Source: Desulfoluna limicola
GTDB lineage: Bacteria; Desulfobacterota; Desulfobacteria; Desulfobacterales; Desulfolunaceae
Assembly (NCBI RefSeq): GCF_021654575.1
Contig: NZ_AP024488.1
Location: forward strand, 4,239,501-4,303,500
Reading direction: 5' to 3'
Length of the DNA: 64,000 nucleotides
The position numbers were made by a program, and so were the translations under genes. Below the pieces are notes generated by a model, which did no database searches, was not told the origin of the DNA, and saw only the letters and a list, made by a program, of their open reading frames with translations. This document shows positions 24,904 through 33,508 of the stretch, in pieces; position 1 is the first letter of the stretch, and each line of letters opens with the position of its first letter.

Positions 24904-25388
24904 TCTGCCGCCTCAGTCTCCTCGACCATTTCGGTCCCCTTCCAGATGCCATACCTCACCTCGTACTCCGTCGGCGCGTAGACCACAATCGGAGCGTCAC
25001 TGTTGTATTGAACCTTGAGGGGGGCTGCAGAAACAAATTGTTCCACCTTCGGGGCCCCTTCAGGCACCGCCATCCGGGTGCTTATGACCTCCGAAGGCCC
25101 CGTCACCTCGTAGTAGGTCTTCTCCTCCCCACCAAAGGTACGTGGTTCGATCACACTGGCGAGGCGCACCTGATTGACCCCATCCGTCAGCATCGGTTTC
25201 CCCGCGATGATCTCCACCATCAAGGCCTCTTCATCTGCTTTCGTCTTCTCCAGCAAAAACACAGCAAAGCGCTCCACGCCCTGCTTTGCCTCTGGGTAAG
25301 CCTTCATCTCCATATCCTTTGATACAAGGGCGAAAAGTCCAAACGTCAGCAGGTTAAAAACCGTAAATATCACAAGTACTTTTGTCAT
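24894..25388 (-). CDS. Ecotin-type serine protease inhibitor (P1 Arg)
   Basis: Second ecotin homologue, 164 residues, with a hydrophobic N-terminal export signal or anchor (VLVIFTVFNLLTFGLFALVS). Ecotin landmarks are EEKTYYEVTG, STRMAVPEGAP and QYNSDAPIVVYAPTEYEV. The predicted P1 residue is Arg (STRM), suited to trypsin-like proteases, unlike the Leu of the paralogue at 22843. No disulfide cysteines are present. A GGAG site lies 11 bases before the ATG. It is a single gene ending in its own terminator. Confidence 0.86.
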   Translation of the reverse strand: MTKVLVIFTVFNLLTFGLFALVSKDMEMKAYPEAKQGVERFAVFLLEKTKADEEALMVEIIAGKPMLTDGVNQVRLASVIEPRTFGGEEKTYYEVTGPSEVISTRMAVPEGAPKVEQFVSAAPLKVQYNSDAPIVVYAPTEYEVRYGIWKGTEMVEETEAAEKR

Positions 25389-25478
25389 CCGTCGCGTCTC
25401 TCCTTTGATATGGAACCCAGGTTCTCAAATGCTCTGTTTCTCTCCAGGATTGCTTCGACACAAAATCGAATATCTCTG

Positions 25479-25560
25479 GGAACTATTCAGCGCCCCAAAA
25501 GCGGCCTCCGGCGGCAAGGTGGGCCACCTTGAGCGCAGTTTGCAAATGTGCTTTGCCCTT
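25479..25560 (+). repeat. Composite element, outer end plus A arm
   Basis: GGAACTATTCAGC (outer motif), then 13 bases, GCCTCCGGCGGC (25503 onward), hairpin CAAGGTG-GGC-CACCTTG, then a truncated arm ending at GCTTTGCCC next to the stop of the PPC gene. Confidence 0.75.
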
Positions 25561-26020
25561 AGCCATCATTATCCACACACAGCAATTTAAACCCGGACGT
25601 GGGATCAGGAAGCCTGGCCCCCCGCTCCCCTTGCAGCTCAATAATCACCACCTCCATGTAGAGCCAGACCACCACCCCATTTCGCGCACACCCGGTGACG
25701 GCGCGGTCTTCCCTTCCGCAGGTGATGTGCAGATGAAGTACCGGAGTTCCCGTCTCATCGGGAAACAGGGTCCCCACCCCTGCCGATTCATGCACCCCGT
25801 CAAGGAAATGGGTGTTGATGGGCTTGCCGGCGGCAAAGTCCTCGCCATTGCCCGGGCCAGTGATGAGCTCGCTGTCCGACTCGGCCCCGCCCAGCGTGAA
25901 CACCACGCCACGGAGCACCCCCTGCCCCTTAGCAAAGGCCTCAATCTGTTCATGCAGCACCTCTCCCTGGTCCAGACGAAGGACAAAGGTTCGGCCTGTT
26001 CGTGTTTCCATGTATTTCAT
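25559..26020 (-). CDS. PPC/DUF296-domain protein
   Basis: Protein of 153 residues covering one complete PPC domain (plants-and-prokaryotes conserved), with GVVFTLGGAESDSELI, THFLDGVHESAGVGTLF and the histidine cluster PVLHLHITCGRE expected for metal binding. In plants the domain occurs in AT-hook proteins; bacterial single-domain versions form trimers of unknown role. The start at 26020 has GAGGG 5 bases upstream, better than the ATG four codons earlier. The stop lies inside the truncated repeat. Confidence 0.85.
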   Translation of the reverse strand: MKYMETRTGRTFVLRLDQGEVLHEQIEAFAKGQGVLRGVVFTLGGAESDSELITGPGNGEDFAAGKPINTHFLDGVHESAGVGTLFPDETGTPVLHLHITCGREDRAVTGCARNGVVVWLYMEVVIIELQGERGARLPDPTSGFKLLCVDNDG

Positions 26021-26118
26021 CACAGCCCTCATGCCTTGAAGTAGTCCATCTTAAAAAACCCAATCGATTCTATGTACTTCCAGCCCTCAAGGGAAGAGCA
26101 AAGTAAGAAAAAAGCAAC

Positions 26119-26292
26119 GCCTCCGGCGGCAAGGTGTGCCACCTTGAAAGCAGGTTGCGGATGCGATTTGCCCCTCGTTCCTCGGGTCAAACCACATCCG
26201 CCTTCAGTGCGGACATGATTTGAGGGGATGTCTCTACGACCTGTTTGTTCAACTTTTTTGAAAGCTTAGCCCCCGAAAGGGCCGCCGGAGGC
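26119..26292. repeat. Complete composite element, reverse orientation
   Basis: GCCTCCGGCGGC-A arm (CAAGGTG/CACCTTG; GCGGATG ... CATCCGC) then the inverted B arm (GACCTGTTTGTTC ... CCCCCGAAAGGGCCGCCGG) and GCCGCCGGAGGC. This is the same B-spacer-A' unit as at 50904 and 56446 but turned round, showing the element occurs in both directions. Confidence 0.9.
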
Positions 26293-26358
26293 AAATTTAA
26301 GCGCTGTGCATCCAGAAGTCGCTTTTTGAAAATGGCCCCCCTAAACGTTTCGGGATAC

Positions 26359-26440
26359 CGCGTTATTCACGGGCGCAGCCCGTAGGCGAATGTGATCACC
26401 CCGTGGAACGAGGGACGGGAACACTCGCGAACCCGGGTTG
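26359..26440 (+). repeat. C-type arm of the composite element
   Basis: ACGGGCGCAGCCCGT, GCGAATGTG ... CACTCGCGAA around CCCGTGGAACGAGGGACGGG. It immediately precedes the molybdopterin oxidoreductase leader. Confidence 0.75.
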
Positions 26441-26515
26441 ATAAATCCGGCGTGCTTCTGTATGGTCTCACCACCCCGTACCCATCCCAACATATCGATT
26501 TATTTTGAGGTTACC

Positions 26516-28603
26516 ATGATCAAGAAGACCCCTGTTACCTGCAACCTGGACTGTGGCGCCGGGTGCCCCCTGACGGCCCACGTGGAAAACGGCAAACTGA
26601 TGCGCATCCAAAACAGCGCCCTGAAACCCGCCCATGCCAGTGCCTGCCCTGTGGGGTTGAACTATACAGAGATGCTTTACTCACCGGATCGCTTGACCTC
26701 ACCGCTGCTGCGGACCGGCCCCAGGGGTTCCGGTGAGTTTAAAGAGATTTCATGGGACGAGGCGATGGATTATGCGGCGGAAAAGCTGACGCACCTCAAG
26801 GAAACCTACGGTGCGGAGTCCCTGATTCGCCTGGGCGGCTCCGGCTCCTGCCGGGGAGCCCTCCACAACACGGCCTCACTGCCCGAGAGGTTTTTGGGGC
26901 TTTGGGGGAATTACACAGAGACCAGCGGCAACTACAGCTCCCAGGCAACCAGTTTTTCTGTCCCATTTGTCCTGGGAACCAACAAGGCCGGATTTGATCC
27001 GGCGACCTTAGAACACGCCAACATGATCATTCTCTGGGGTGCCAATATCTCTGATGTGCGCTTCGGCAATGAAACGGCCAGGCGAATCTCCGATGCCAAA
27101 AATCGCGGGGCGTCCGTGGTGGTGATCGATCCCAGAAGATCCCGCTCTGTGAAACATCTCGGCACCGAGTGGGTCGCTGTTGTGCCGGGAACAGACACCA
27201 TCCTCATGGCAGCGATTCTTCATGTGCTGATCACCGAAACCCTCATTGATCTGGACTTTATCAACACCTACAGCATCGGGTTCGAAGAGCTCAAACAATA
27301 TATCATCGGAGAAAGCGACGGAATTGCCAAAACACCGGCCTGGGCTGAGGAGCGGTGCGGAACACCATCTCAAACCATCCTCTCCCTTGCCAGGCGATAC
27401 GCGGCAACAGATCCTGTAGCCCTGATTCCGGGCCTATCCATCCAGCGAACCCTGGGAGGGGAAGATGCGGCACGCATGGCGGTGATCCTTCAGACCGTCA
27501 CCGGCAATGCTGGAAAAATGGGGGGATCCTGGGGTGCGTACATGGGGGGAAGGCTCCCAAAGCCCCGGTGCGGAGGCATGGGTGTCCTTGAAACAACCCC
27601 CGTCTCTGTGCCTGTCTACCGATTTCCGGATGCCATCCTCGGTGGGAAGAAGGCGGGCTTTCCCTCGGACATCAAGGGCATCTACACCGTGGGGGGCAAC
27701 TTCCTCTCCCAGGGCAGCGATATCAATAAAAACATCCGGGCCTTCAACCAGGTGGAATTTTCCATCTGCCACGATCCCTTTATGACGCCCACCGCCAGCT
27801 ATTGCGACCTTGTTCTTCCCACAACCCTCTGGCCGGAGCGCGAAGACATCATCACTCCCTCGGGCAATTTCCTGCTATACTCTCATCAGGCCGTGGCCCC
27901 CCTCGAAGGGGTAAAAAACGACTACGATATTTTCTGTGAACTGGCGGAAAGGCTGGGATTCGGCGATAAATTTTCCGGAGGAAAAGACGCAAAAGAGTGG
28001 CTGGAGGTCTTTCTTGCAGACTCTGACATTGACGATATGAACGCCTTCAGGGAAACGGGCATTTACAGCGGGCCCGATCACCATCGAGTGGGCCTTTCCG
28101 AGTTTATCGACGACAAAAAGGCAAACCCTTTGAACACCCCCTCCGGCCTTATCGAGATCGTGTCCCAGGCATACGCTGAGGCAGGAGGCTCTGCCCTCCC
28201 CCACTGCCAACACGACGCCCCTGATAAGCAGCACCCCCTGCGCATGATTACCCCCCACCCCCGGTTCCGAATCCACTCCCAGACCGGTGGAAACACACTC
28301 ATGGGAAAAAAAGACAAAGCAACCCTCTGGCTGAATAATACCGATGCAAAAAAAAGAAACATAGAGGACGGGGACCTGGTTGCCATCACCAACGACCGAG
28401 GCCGAATTCACGTGGAAGCCTCTGTGTCAGAGAATATCATGGAAGGAGTGGTGTGCCTTCTGGAGGGCGCCTGGCCGGTCATTGAGTCCGGCGTGGACAC
28501 AGGGGGCTCCCCGAACATGCTCACCTCCACAGAGCCCACCCTTCCCAGCGAGGGCTCCCGAACCCACTCGGTGCGCGTGGAGGTTTCTAAGGCAACAACA
28601 TAA
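26516..28603 (+). CDS. Molybdopterin oxidoreductase (DMSO reductase family)
   Basis: Single-subunit enzyme of 695 residues. The N-terminal [4Fe-4S] site is C9-x3-C13-x3-C17 ... C44, followed by the molybdopterin domain (SWDEAMDYAAEKL; GANISDVRFGNETARRI; VVIDPRRSRSVKH) and the C-terminal dinucleotide-binding domain (PHPRFRIHSQTGG; VAITNDRGRIHV). No Tat signal is present, so it should be cytoplasmic. The start at 26516 has TGAGG at 5 bases. No Fe-S or membrane-anchor subunit lies next to it, so it either works alone or with distant partners. Substrate cannot be inferred. Confidence 0.92.
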   Translation: MIKKTPVTCNLDCGAGCPLTAHVENGKLMRIQNSALKPAHASACPVGLNYTEMLYSPDRLTSPLLRTGPRGSGEFKEISWDEAMDYAAEKLTHLKETYGAESLIRLGGSGSCRGALHNTASLPERFLGLWGNYTETSGNYSSQATSFSVPFVLGTNKAGFDPATLEHANMIILWGANISDVRFGNETARRISDAKNRGASVVVIDPRRSRSVKHLGTEWVAVVPGTDTILMAAILHVLITETLIDLDFINTYSIGFEELKQYIIGESDGIAKTPAWAEERCGTPSQTILSLARRYAATDPVALIPGLSIQRTLGGEDAARMAVILQTVTGNAGKMGGSWGAYMGGRLPKPRCGGMGVLETTPVSVPVYRFPDAILGGKKAGFPSDIKGIYTVGGNFLSQGSDINKNIRAFNQVEFSICHDPFMTPTASYCDLVLPTTLWPEREDIITPSGNFLLYSHQAVAPLEGVKNDYDIFCELAERLGFGDKFSGGKDAKEWLEVFLADSDIDDMNAFRETGIYSGPDHHRVGLSEFIDDKKANPLNTPSGLIEIVSQAYAEAGGSALPHCQHDAPDKQHPLRMITPHPRFRIHSQTGGNTLMGKKDKATLWLNNTDAKKRNIEDGDLVAITNDRGRIHVEASVSENIMEGVVCLLEGAWPVIESGVDTGGSPNMLTSTEPTLPSEGSRTHSVRVEVSKATT

Positions 28604-28607
28604 ACGT

Positions 28608-28655
28608 ATGCATCCGGCAGCAAGGGTGGCGAAGCCACATTGGGAAGTATGGATG
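28608..28655 (+). repeat. Degenerate border of the composite element
   Basis: GCATCCGGCAGCAAGGGTGG, then GCGAAGCCACATTGGGAAGT, just after the oxidoreductase stop; only the border and part of the hairpin remain. Confidence 0.5.
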
Positions 28656-28686
28656 CACTCAACTCGTGAAATATCCGGGCTGGCCC

Positions 28687-29115
28687 TTACACTGAAAAAA
28701 AGGCCCCCACCTTCGCAACGATCTCTTTCTCAGTCAATCTGTCTGAGGGTCTGACGTCAGCGATTTTCACATGCGGCCCTTTGATTTTCCCAATTTCACC
28801 TACCAGTTCGCGTTTTGCCTCACCAGGGCCAAAGATAAAGATTTTGTTCGCGTTTGCAGTCTTCGCAATCACCTGCCCGTAAAACTTGTGATACTGATGC
28901 TTCAGCCGCTCATCCGTGCTTTTCTCTTTCAAAATATCCTGAGCCACAGAAGTGCCCCCTGATTTGTTTCCGCCGGATGGCCGATAATGGCTTTCAGCAT
29001 TTGACTCAAAGCGCTCTACCGTTGACTCATCGCCTTTTATCGAAACAAGGATGGCCTCCCTGTGATCGATCCATACGCCCACCTGCTTTTTCAAACGATC
29101 CTTTGATGAAGCCAT
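28687..29115 (-). CDS. Conserved protein, possibly release-factor-like fold
   Basis: Protein of 142 residues. VGVWIDHREAILVSI at the N-terminus and NKIFIFGPGEAKRELVGEI in the second half resemble the small bacterial relatives of eRF1/Pelota-type domains ('host attachment'/baeRF-like proteins). The assignment is by resemblance only. GGGAGG precedes the ATG at 29115. The function is unknown. Confidence 0.65.
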   Translation of the reverse strand: MASSKDRLKKQVGVWIDHREAILVSIKGDESTVERFESNAESHYRPSGGNKSGGTSVAQDILKEKSTDERLKHQYHKFYGQVIAKTANANKIFIFGPGEAKRELVGEIGKIKGPHVKIADVRPSDRLTEKEIVAKVGAFFSV

Positions 29116-29550
29116 ACGCCCCTCCCTTGTGCTGCCAAAATATTTCCATGCCTGTTGACCAACATGTTTCTGGTTACACACCGGAACCAACCAGTGCTTG
29201 AGCTCTTGGTGAGGGACAGTTGCGATGAGAACCGATGCGGGGTGAACCGAGGAGAGTGTGAGATTCCAAGTGTGAAACATTCGTTAATATTATCGTATTT
29301 TCGGGCTATTGAGTCAATCAACGATTCGGGCTTTCCACGGCGACAAGGCGAGCTAATGTAAAAATACGTTACGGATATGCCCTGACCCGATGGACCCACC
29401 ACATCCGCAAGACCTGTTGTGAAACCGTCCTTATAAAAAATCGGTATTTTACAAATGGCCTGCAACACGTTATTGACCGGACTCTTTTACGCCATCTGCC
29501 CACCATGCTTTTGGTGGAGCGCCGGCCTTATCTTTTACAGGATGTAATGC
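29116..29550. other. Gene-free stretch
   Basis: Nothing recognisable apart from the ribosome sites of the flanking genes; the open frames here are short and without motifs. Confidence 0.5.
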
Positions 29551-30288
29551 ATGAACGACTATTTGATCACAGCTCTCTTCTGGGGCCTCGGGGGCTTTGT
29601 CAACGGCATCGCCGGGTTCGGGGCAGCCCTTATTGCCATGCCCCTGGTGACCCAGTTCATTGATATGACCATCGCCGTACCGGCCGGGACCATCATTGCC
29701 CTCTCCATGAACACCCAGACCGGTCTCACCTACAGAAAATATGCGGATTGGGATCGGCTCCGGCCCCTGATACTCGGTGCCTTCCCGGGAGCCCTTACAG
29801 GCGTGACCCTCATGAAGAAGCTTCCCGGAGACTGCCTGAAACTCGGCATGGGCTGCTTTCTCATCACCTACGCCATCTGGGGCCTCTTCTTCGAAGGAAA
29901 ATCCCGTCGCGTGGTCTCCAGACACTGGGGATTCCTTGCCGGCCTCTGCTCGTCGGCCATTGGAACGTCCTTCGGCATGGGCGGCCCGCCCACCATCGTC
30001 TACACATCCCTCACAGGGTGGAAACGGGATGAAATCAAAGCCGGTATCGGCAGCTTCTTCATGTGCGCCGGCGTCATCATGATCACCGCCCAGGTGTTGA
30101 GCGGCCTGCAGAGTTTTGAATCCGTCACCCTTGCCATGGTCTCCATTCCGTCCGCCGTCCTGGGCGGCTGGGGAGGTATCCGGGCCTCGCGCTTCATTGG
30201 CGAGTTCTCCTATCGGCGCATTTTATTCACCGTGCTTGCCTGCATGGGCGTGATGATTTTGTACAGAGCGGTGATGGCGGTTCTGTAG
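29551..30288 (+). CDS. TauE/SafE (TSUP) family sulfur-anion exporter
   Basis: Membrane protein of 245 residues with about eight segments in two repeats of the TSUP family: GGFVNGIAGFGAALIAMPLV near the N-terminus and CSSAIGTSFGMGGPPTIVY in the middle are the paired signatures. Members export sulfite, sulfoacetate or related anions, which would suit a sulfur-metabolising anaerobe (inference). AGGATG lies shortly before the start. The fragment GCGAGGTG-AGC-CACCTCGC of the composite element follows the stop by one base. Confidence 0.9.
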   Translation: MNDYLITALFWGLGGFVNGIAGFGAALIAMPLVTQFIDMTIAVPAGTIIALSMNTQTGLTYRKYADWDRLRPLILGAFPGALTGVTLMKKLPGDCLKLGMGCFLITYAIWGLFFEGKSRRVVSRHWGFLAGLCSSAIGTSFGMGGPPTIVYTSLTGWKRDEIKAGIGSFFMCAGVIMITAQVLSGLQSFESVTLAMVSIPSAVLGGWGGIRASRFIGEFSYRRILFTVLACMGVMILYRAVMAVL

Positions 30289-30707
30289 CGAGGTGAGCCA
30301 CCTCGCAAGCTTATTTCGCAAATCCTAACCAAGGCGGCCCCTTCATTTTACCCCGGAACACACATCCCTGACCCAGCCTCAAAGAGAGCCGTTTTTATAT
30401 TGAATATTAGCACCTTGTGGCGTATCGTTATTCTTAAGAATGGGCTATCCCATTACATGAAACCTGCCCCGGTTTTTCGTACAACAAATGAAGGGGCTTC
30501 GTTGATACGTAATTGACAAAAAAGCACATCGGGCACACGGCACATCACCCATAGAATCGCAATTGGCACTTTTTGAGGCTTCTGTCCTACAGGCCTAAAT
30601 TAGCTGGGCATGTCCAAAAAACTGACAACCTCTCGAAGTAGAGAGCAAATAAGGCCACTAAACCCTTGGCGGTTGAACATGCTATCACCATTGCTCTTAA
30701 CCGGTTG
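30289..30707. other. A+T-rich gap before the SIR2-like gene
   Basis: After the short repeat hairpin at 30290-30308 there is no gene. A palindrome ATTCTTAAGAAT at about 30430, TTGACA at 30512 and a small hairpin CTCTC/GAGAG near 30632 may belong to the promoter of the next gene. Confidence 0.45.
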
Positions 30708-31772
30708 ATGCAGACCATGGAAACATTTATTCCTAATATACTGTATATCTTAGGTGCCGGTTTTTCAGCACCTTTGGGAATCCCTGTGATGGATAATTTT
30801 CTAAGCAAATCCAAAGACATGTATTCCCTTAACAGTGAAAAGTATCAACATTTTTGCAACATTTTCAATGATTGCGACAGGTTAAGCAAAGCGAAAAATT
30901 ATATTGCAAGCAATTTGTTTAATATTGAAGAGTTGCTTTCCATTCTCGAAATGGAATCGTTTGCCACAGTAAGAAACTCAACAGGAAATTTTAAACATTA
31001 CATCGCAGATGTAATAAAATATTACAGCCCAATTATTCCGAAGACAACCAACTGTCTTGGCACAAGTTTTCTGTTTGGAGGAGATCTGTTTTCACTTTAC
31101 GGGGCTTTTGTTGCAAGCCTTTTAACTTTGGAGATCAGCCAAAAAGAGGGAAACATCAGTTCGAGATTGGTGTCAAAAAGGTCAGAGCTGCCAAACTATT
31201 CTCTGATCTCCCTTAATTACGATATGATTATTGAAGACTATATCAGGTATATGGAGAGCCACTACAAGAGCCCGGTCAGGAATATTGTAACGGAAGTTAA
31301 CGAAAATGAGGATAACTACTATCATGTTGACAGAGGTATTTCATTTGCCAAGATTCACGGAAGTGTTGAGCCTCAAAGTATCATTCCTCCGACCTGGAAC
31401 AAAACCAATCGTGCCGGGATTCAAAAAACCTGGCACTTGGCCAGCAACTTGATAAGCAACTCTAACTACATAAGGTTCCTTGGCTACTCAATGCCCGACA
31501 CAGACAGCTATATCAAATATCTGCTGACAGTCAGTATTGTGAATTCAGAAAACCTGAAGGGAATAGATGTCATATGCCTGGATGCTGATAAAACTGTCGA
31601 AAAAAGATTCCGAAGACTGTTTAACTTTAATAATTTCAGGTTTAAGAACGAGAACATTCTTCGTTATTTTGAATCAATCAGAGAGATGGTCCACAGAAAA
31701 GGAACAAAACACGAGGTTATCTTTTATGAATTTGACAAGTTGGAACATGCACATGACTCTTTTTTTACATAA
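30708..31772 (+). CDS. SIR2-like NAD-binding domain protein, candidate phage-defence effector
   Basis: Protein of 354 residues whose body is one SIR2-like domain: GAGFSAPLGIP at 16-26, SLNYD with N170, KIHGS with H217, and the late motif FLGYSMPDTD. The Asn and His correspond to the residues needed for NAD+ cleavage in SIR2-type defence proteins, so NADase activity is predicted. No effector partner domain is fused. The coding sequence is visibly much richer in A+T and AAA/TTT codons than all neighbours, suggesting transfer. Start uncertain: ATG at 30708 or 30717, or an in-frame TTG at 30666; none has a strong ribosome site. Confidence 0.82.
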   Translation: MQTMETFIPNILYILGAGFSAPLGIPVMDNFLSKSKDMYSLNSEKYQHFCNIFNDCDRLSKAKNYIASNLFNIEELLSILEMESFATVRNSTGNFKHYIADVIKYYSPIIPKTTNCLGTSFLFGGDLFSLYGAFVASLLTLEISQKEGNISSRLVSKRSELPNYSLISLNYDMIIEDYIRYMESHYKSPVRNIVTEVNENEDNYYHVDRGISFAKIHGSVEPQSIIPPTWNKTNRAGIQKTWHLASNLISNSNYIRFLGYSMPDTDSYIKYLLTVSIVNSENLKGIDVICLDADKTVEKRFRRLFNFNNFRFKNENILRYFESIREMVHRKGTKHEVIFYEFDKLEHAHDSFFT

Positions 31773-31842
31773 ACGGGGAATACGATAAACAGACAACTAT
31801 TTTGTTGCAAGGTCCAGAGACAGTGTTCTCTAAGCTTTAGTA

Positions 31843-32139
31843 TTACATGCCTATCATTTGAAGCCCTTCATCAATATCAAGAGAAAGTTGGATTTCAAAA
31901 TTATAACCTGGAATACCAAAATAGCAGGCAAAATGCCTGCGAATATATTCCATTCCCTCAGCAATTCTCGAATTGTCCAGTTCATAAAAGGCTGTAGACT
32001 TAACACCACCTGATACCGTTGCGTAAAAATATGGCCCCTTGCTATGCATATAATCCGGGGGTTCAGGAGCTTCAAGGTAACGCTTGGCTACTTTCTGTGC
32101 AGATTCCAGAGGAAATTGTGTAATTACGATAATAACCAT
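31843..32139 (-). CDS. Small conserved hypothetical protein
   Basis: Protein of 98 residues with alternating beta-alpha composition (MVIIVITQFPLES ... FYATVSGGVKSTAFYELDN), compatible with a ferredoxin-like dimeric barrel. No catalytic motif. AGGGGAT lies 6 bases before the start. It converges with the SIR2-like gene, so a functional link is not indicated by operon structure. Confidence 0.65.
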   Translation of the reverse strand: MVIIVITQFPLESAQKVAKRYLEAPEPPDYMHSKGPYFYATVSGGVKSTAFYELDNSRIAEGMEYIRRHFACYFGIPGYNFEIQLSLDIDEGLQMIGM

Positions 32140-32560
32140 TCTTATCCCCTTTTTAAAAACCGTTTTAAGACTACAAAAAGCCCATTTTCTTTTAAAAAAC
32201 GATCAACATTGGCATAGGAATTCAGTGCAGGGCATCTTCAGGCTGGTTTTATCAGAAAAGTGGGGAGACGCGTTTATATCGGAGTGAATACTATTACGAC
32301 AGAAAGAGTTAGTCCTCTATAATTAGGGCTGAACCTGAATATCAGAATTAATCTCTCTAAAAGTTTATCGTATGTCCGCCTTGACGTACATAAAAAACCA
32401 ACTGCGTTCAAATAGGAGCCACAGGCATGCATGTGCATGTCAGTCATTACAGAATAATTGGCGACGATGCTCCTGCAATAAAGCAGGTTACACACAAAAA
32501 TGGACCGGCAGAAAAAGCCGTAACATCGCCCGCAAACCACCGCTGCGGGCGACGCCCGAT
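32140..32560. other. Gene-free stretch
   Basis: A+T-rich on the left, no convincing coding frame, no repeat-element border. Nothing recognised. Confidence 0.5.
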
Positions 32561-32923
32561 TCAGGCAAAAATATCGCTTGGCTTGTAAGGGTGTGTTCCT
32601 TCAATCACCTCAATGCCGGCCTTGGCCCTGATCTTTTGGATGATGGTCTCACTGTGAGGGCAGTGATCGGTGATACAGGGGGCGATGTGCACCTTGGTCG
32701 GTGTTTCGTTCATGGGCTTGTTCCACAGGTTCACCTGGGCAAGGCGTGTCACGATGGTGGCTCCGGGGCAGTCACCGCAGTTGAGAAGGCCCATCATCTC
32801 CGCGTCCTTTTCATACCGCTCAAATTCCCCGTCCCGGCGATTGAACCCCACCATGCACCGCGAACAGCCGATACACACATCATCCATGGCCTTTTTGCAA
32901 CCGACAATCAATATCTTTTCCAT
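32561..32923 (-). CDS. CGGC-domain metal-binding protein
   Basis: Protein of 120 residues with the CGGC-domain pattern: VGCKKAMDDVCIGCSRCMVG, LLNCGDCPGAT, and IAPCITDHCPH, ending in VIEGTHPY. The many paired cysteines and histidines suggest binding of a metal or Fe-S cluster. The family is common in anaerobes and has no assigned reaction. GGAGG lies 5 bases before the start. Confidence 0.85.
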   Translation of the reverse strand: MEKILIVGCKKAMDDVCIGCSRCMVGFNRRDGEFERYEKDAEMMGLLNCGDCPGATIVTRLAQVNLWNKPMNETPTKVHIAPCITDHCPHSETIIQKIRAKAGIEVIEGTHPYKPSDIFA

Positions 32924-33340
32924 GCATTCCTCCAGTGTTGAGATCGTGAATCTGTTGGCTTACATCCGTGTTGACACACACTATTATACTTAGTCTATAT
33001 CTACATAGATTTGCAAGGGTGCGGTGTTTTTGATCTTGAGAAGTACCGAAGCCTGAGAGAACCGCACAAATCCCCAAGGAGGGCAAAATACTCATATCTC
33101 TGCCCGCCCTGTGTCACCGGCCCTGCCGCATCTACGTGTATCTATGGCCACCTTGTTTTTGGGGGTGTATCGCCTGCTCCCTGATGGGCACGCTTCGCGC
33201 TTTACCCATCCTACAATGCACCGGGCAATCGAATCCCCCTGCCTCCATGAGCCCCCCAAATGTCTCCACACGACGCAATTTTATTCAAACCTAAAACCCA
33301 TTCCCTGCTATAGTCCCTTTCCACAGTAAATGGGTTTTCA
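32924..33340. other. Gene-free stretch with one TGGGCA-type repeat
   Basis: At 33184-33214 TGATGGGCACGCTTCGCGCT followed by TTACCCATCCTAC repeats the motif seen at 3986-4019. Otherwise nothing assignable; the short inverted TCTAT-ATCTACATAGA near 32994-33010 may be a promoter or operator of the CGGC gene. Confidence 0.5.
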
Positions 33341-33475
33341 AGCCCCATGCGCGACTGCCCACACGTTCACGAAAGAAAATGTGATCAGCCCGAGGAACGA
33401 GGGCTGGGAGCATTCGCAACCCGCTTTCACGATGTTTTTCGGTACAGTGGCTTGGCCACCCTTGCCGCCGGACGC
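33341..33475 (+). repeat. Composite element, C-type right half
   Basis: GAAAATGTGATCAGCCCGAG, GAACGAGGGCTGGGAGCATT, CGCAACCCGCTTTC, then a split hairpin with GTGGCTTGGCCACC, ending GCCGCCGGACGC at 33463-33474. It sits 35 bases before the DMT permease start. Confidence 0.75.
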
Positions 33476-33508
33476 ACGTTCTTTCCATGCAATAAGGACC
33501 CACGAGCC

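Noticed and set aside
30708..32139. SIR2-like gene and the 98-residue gene as a two-gene defence module
   Set aside because: They converge rather than form an operon and the small protein has no toxin or sensor motif.
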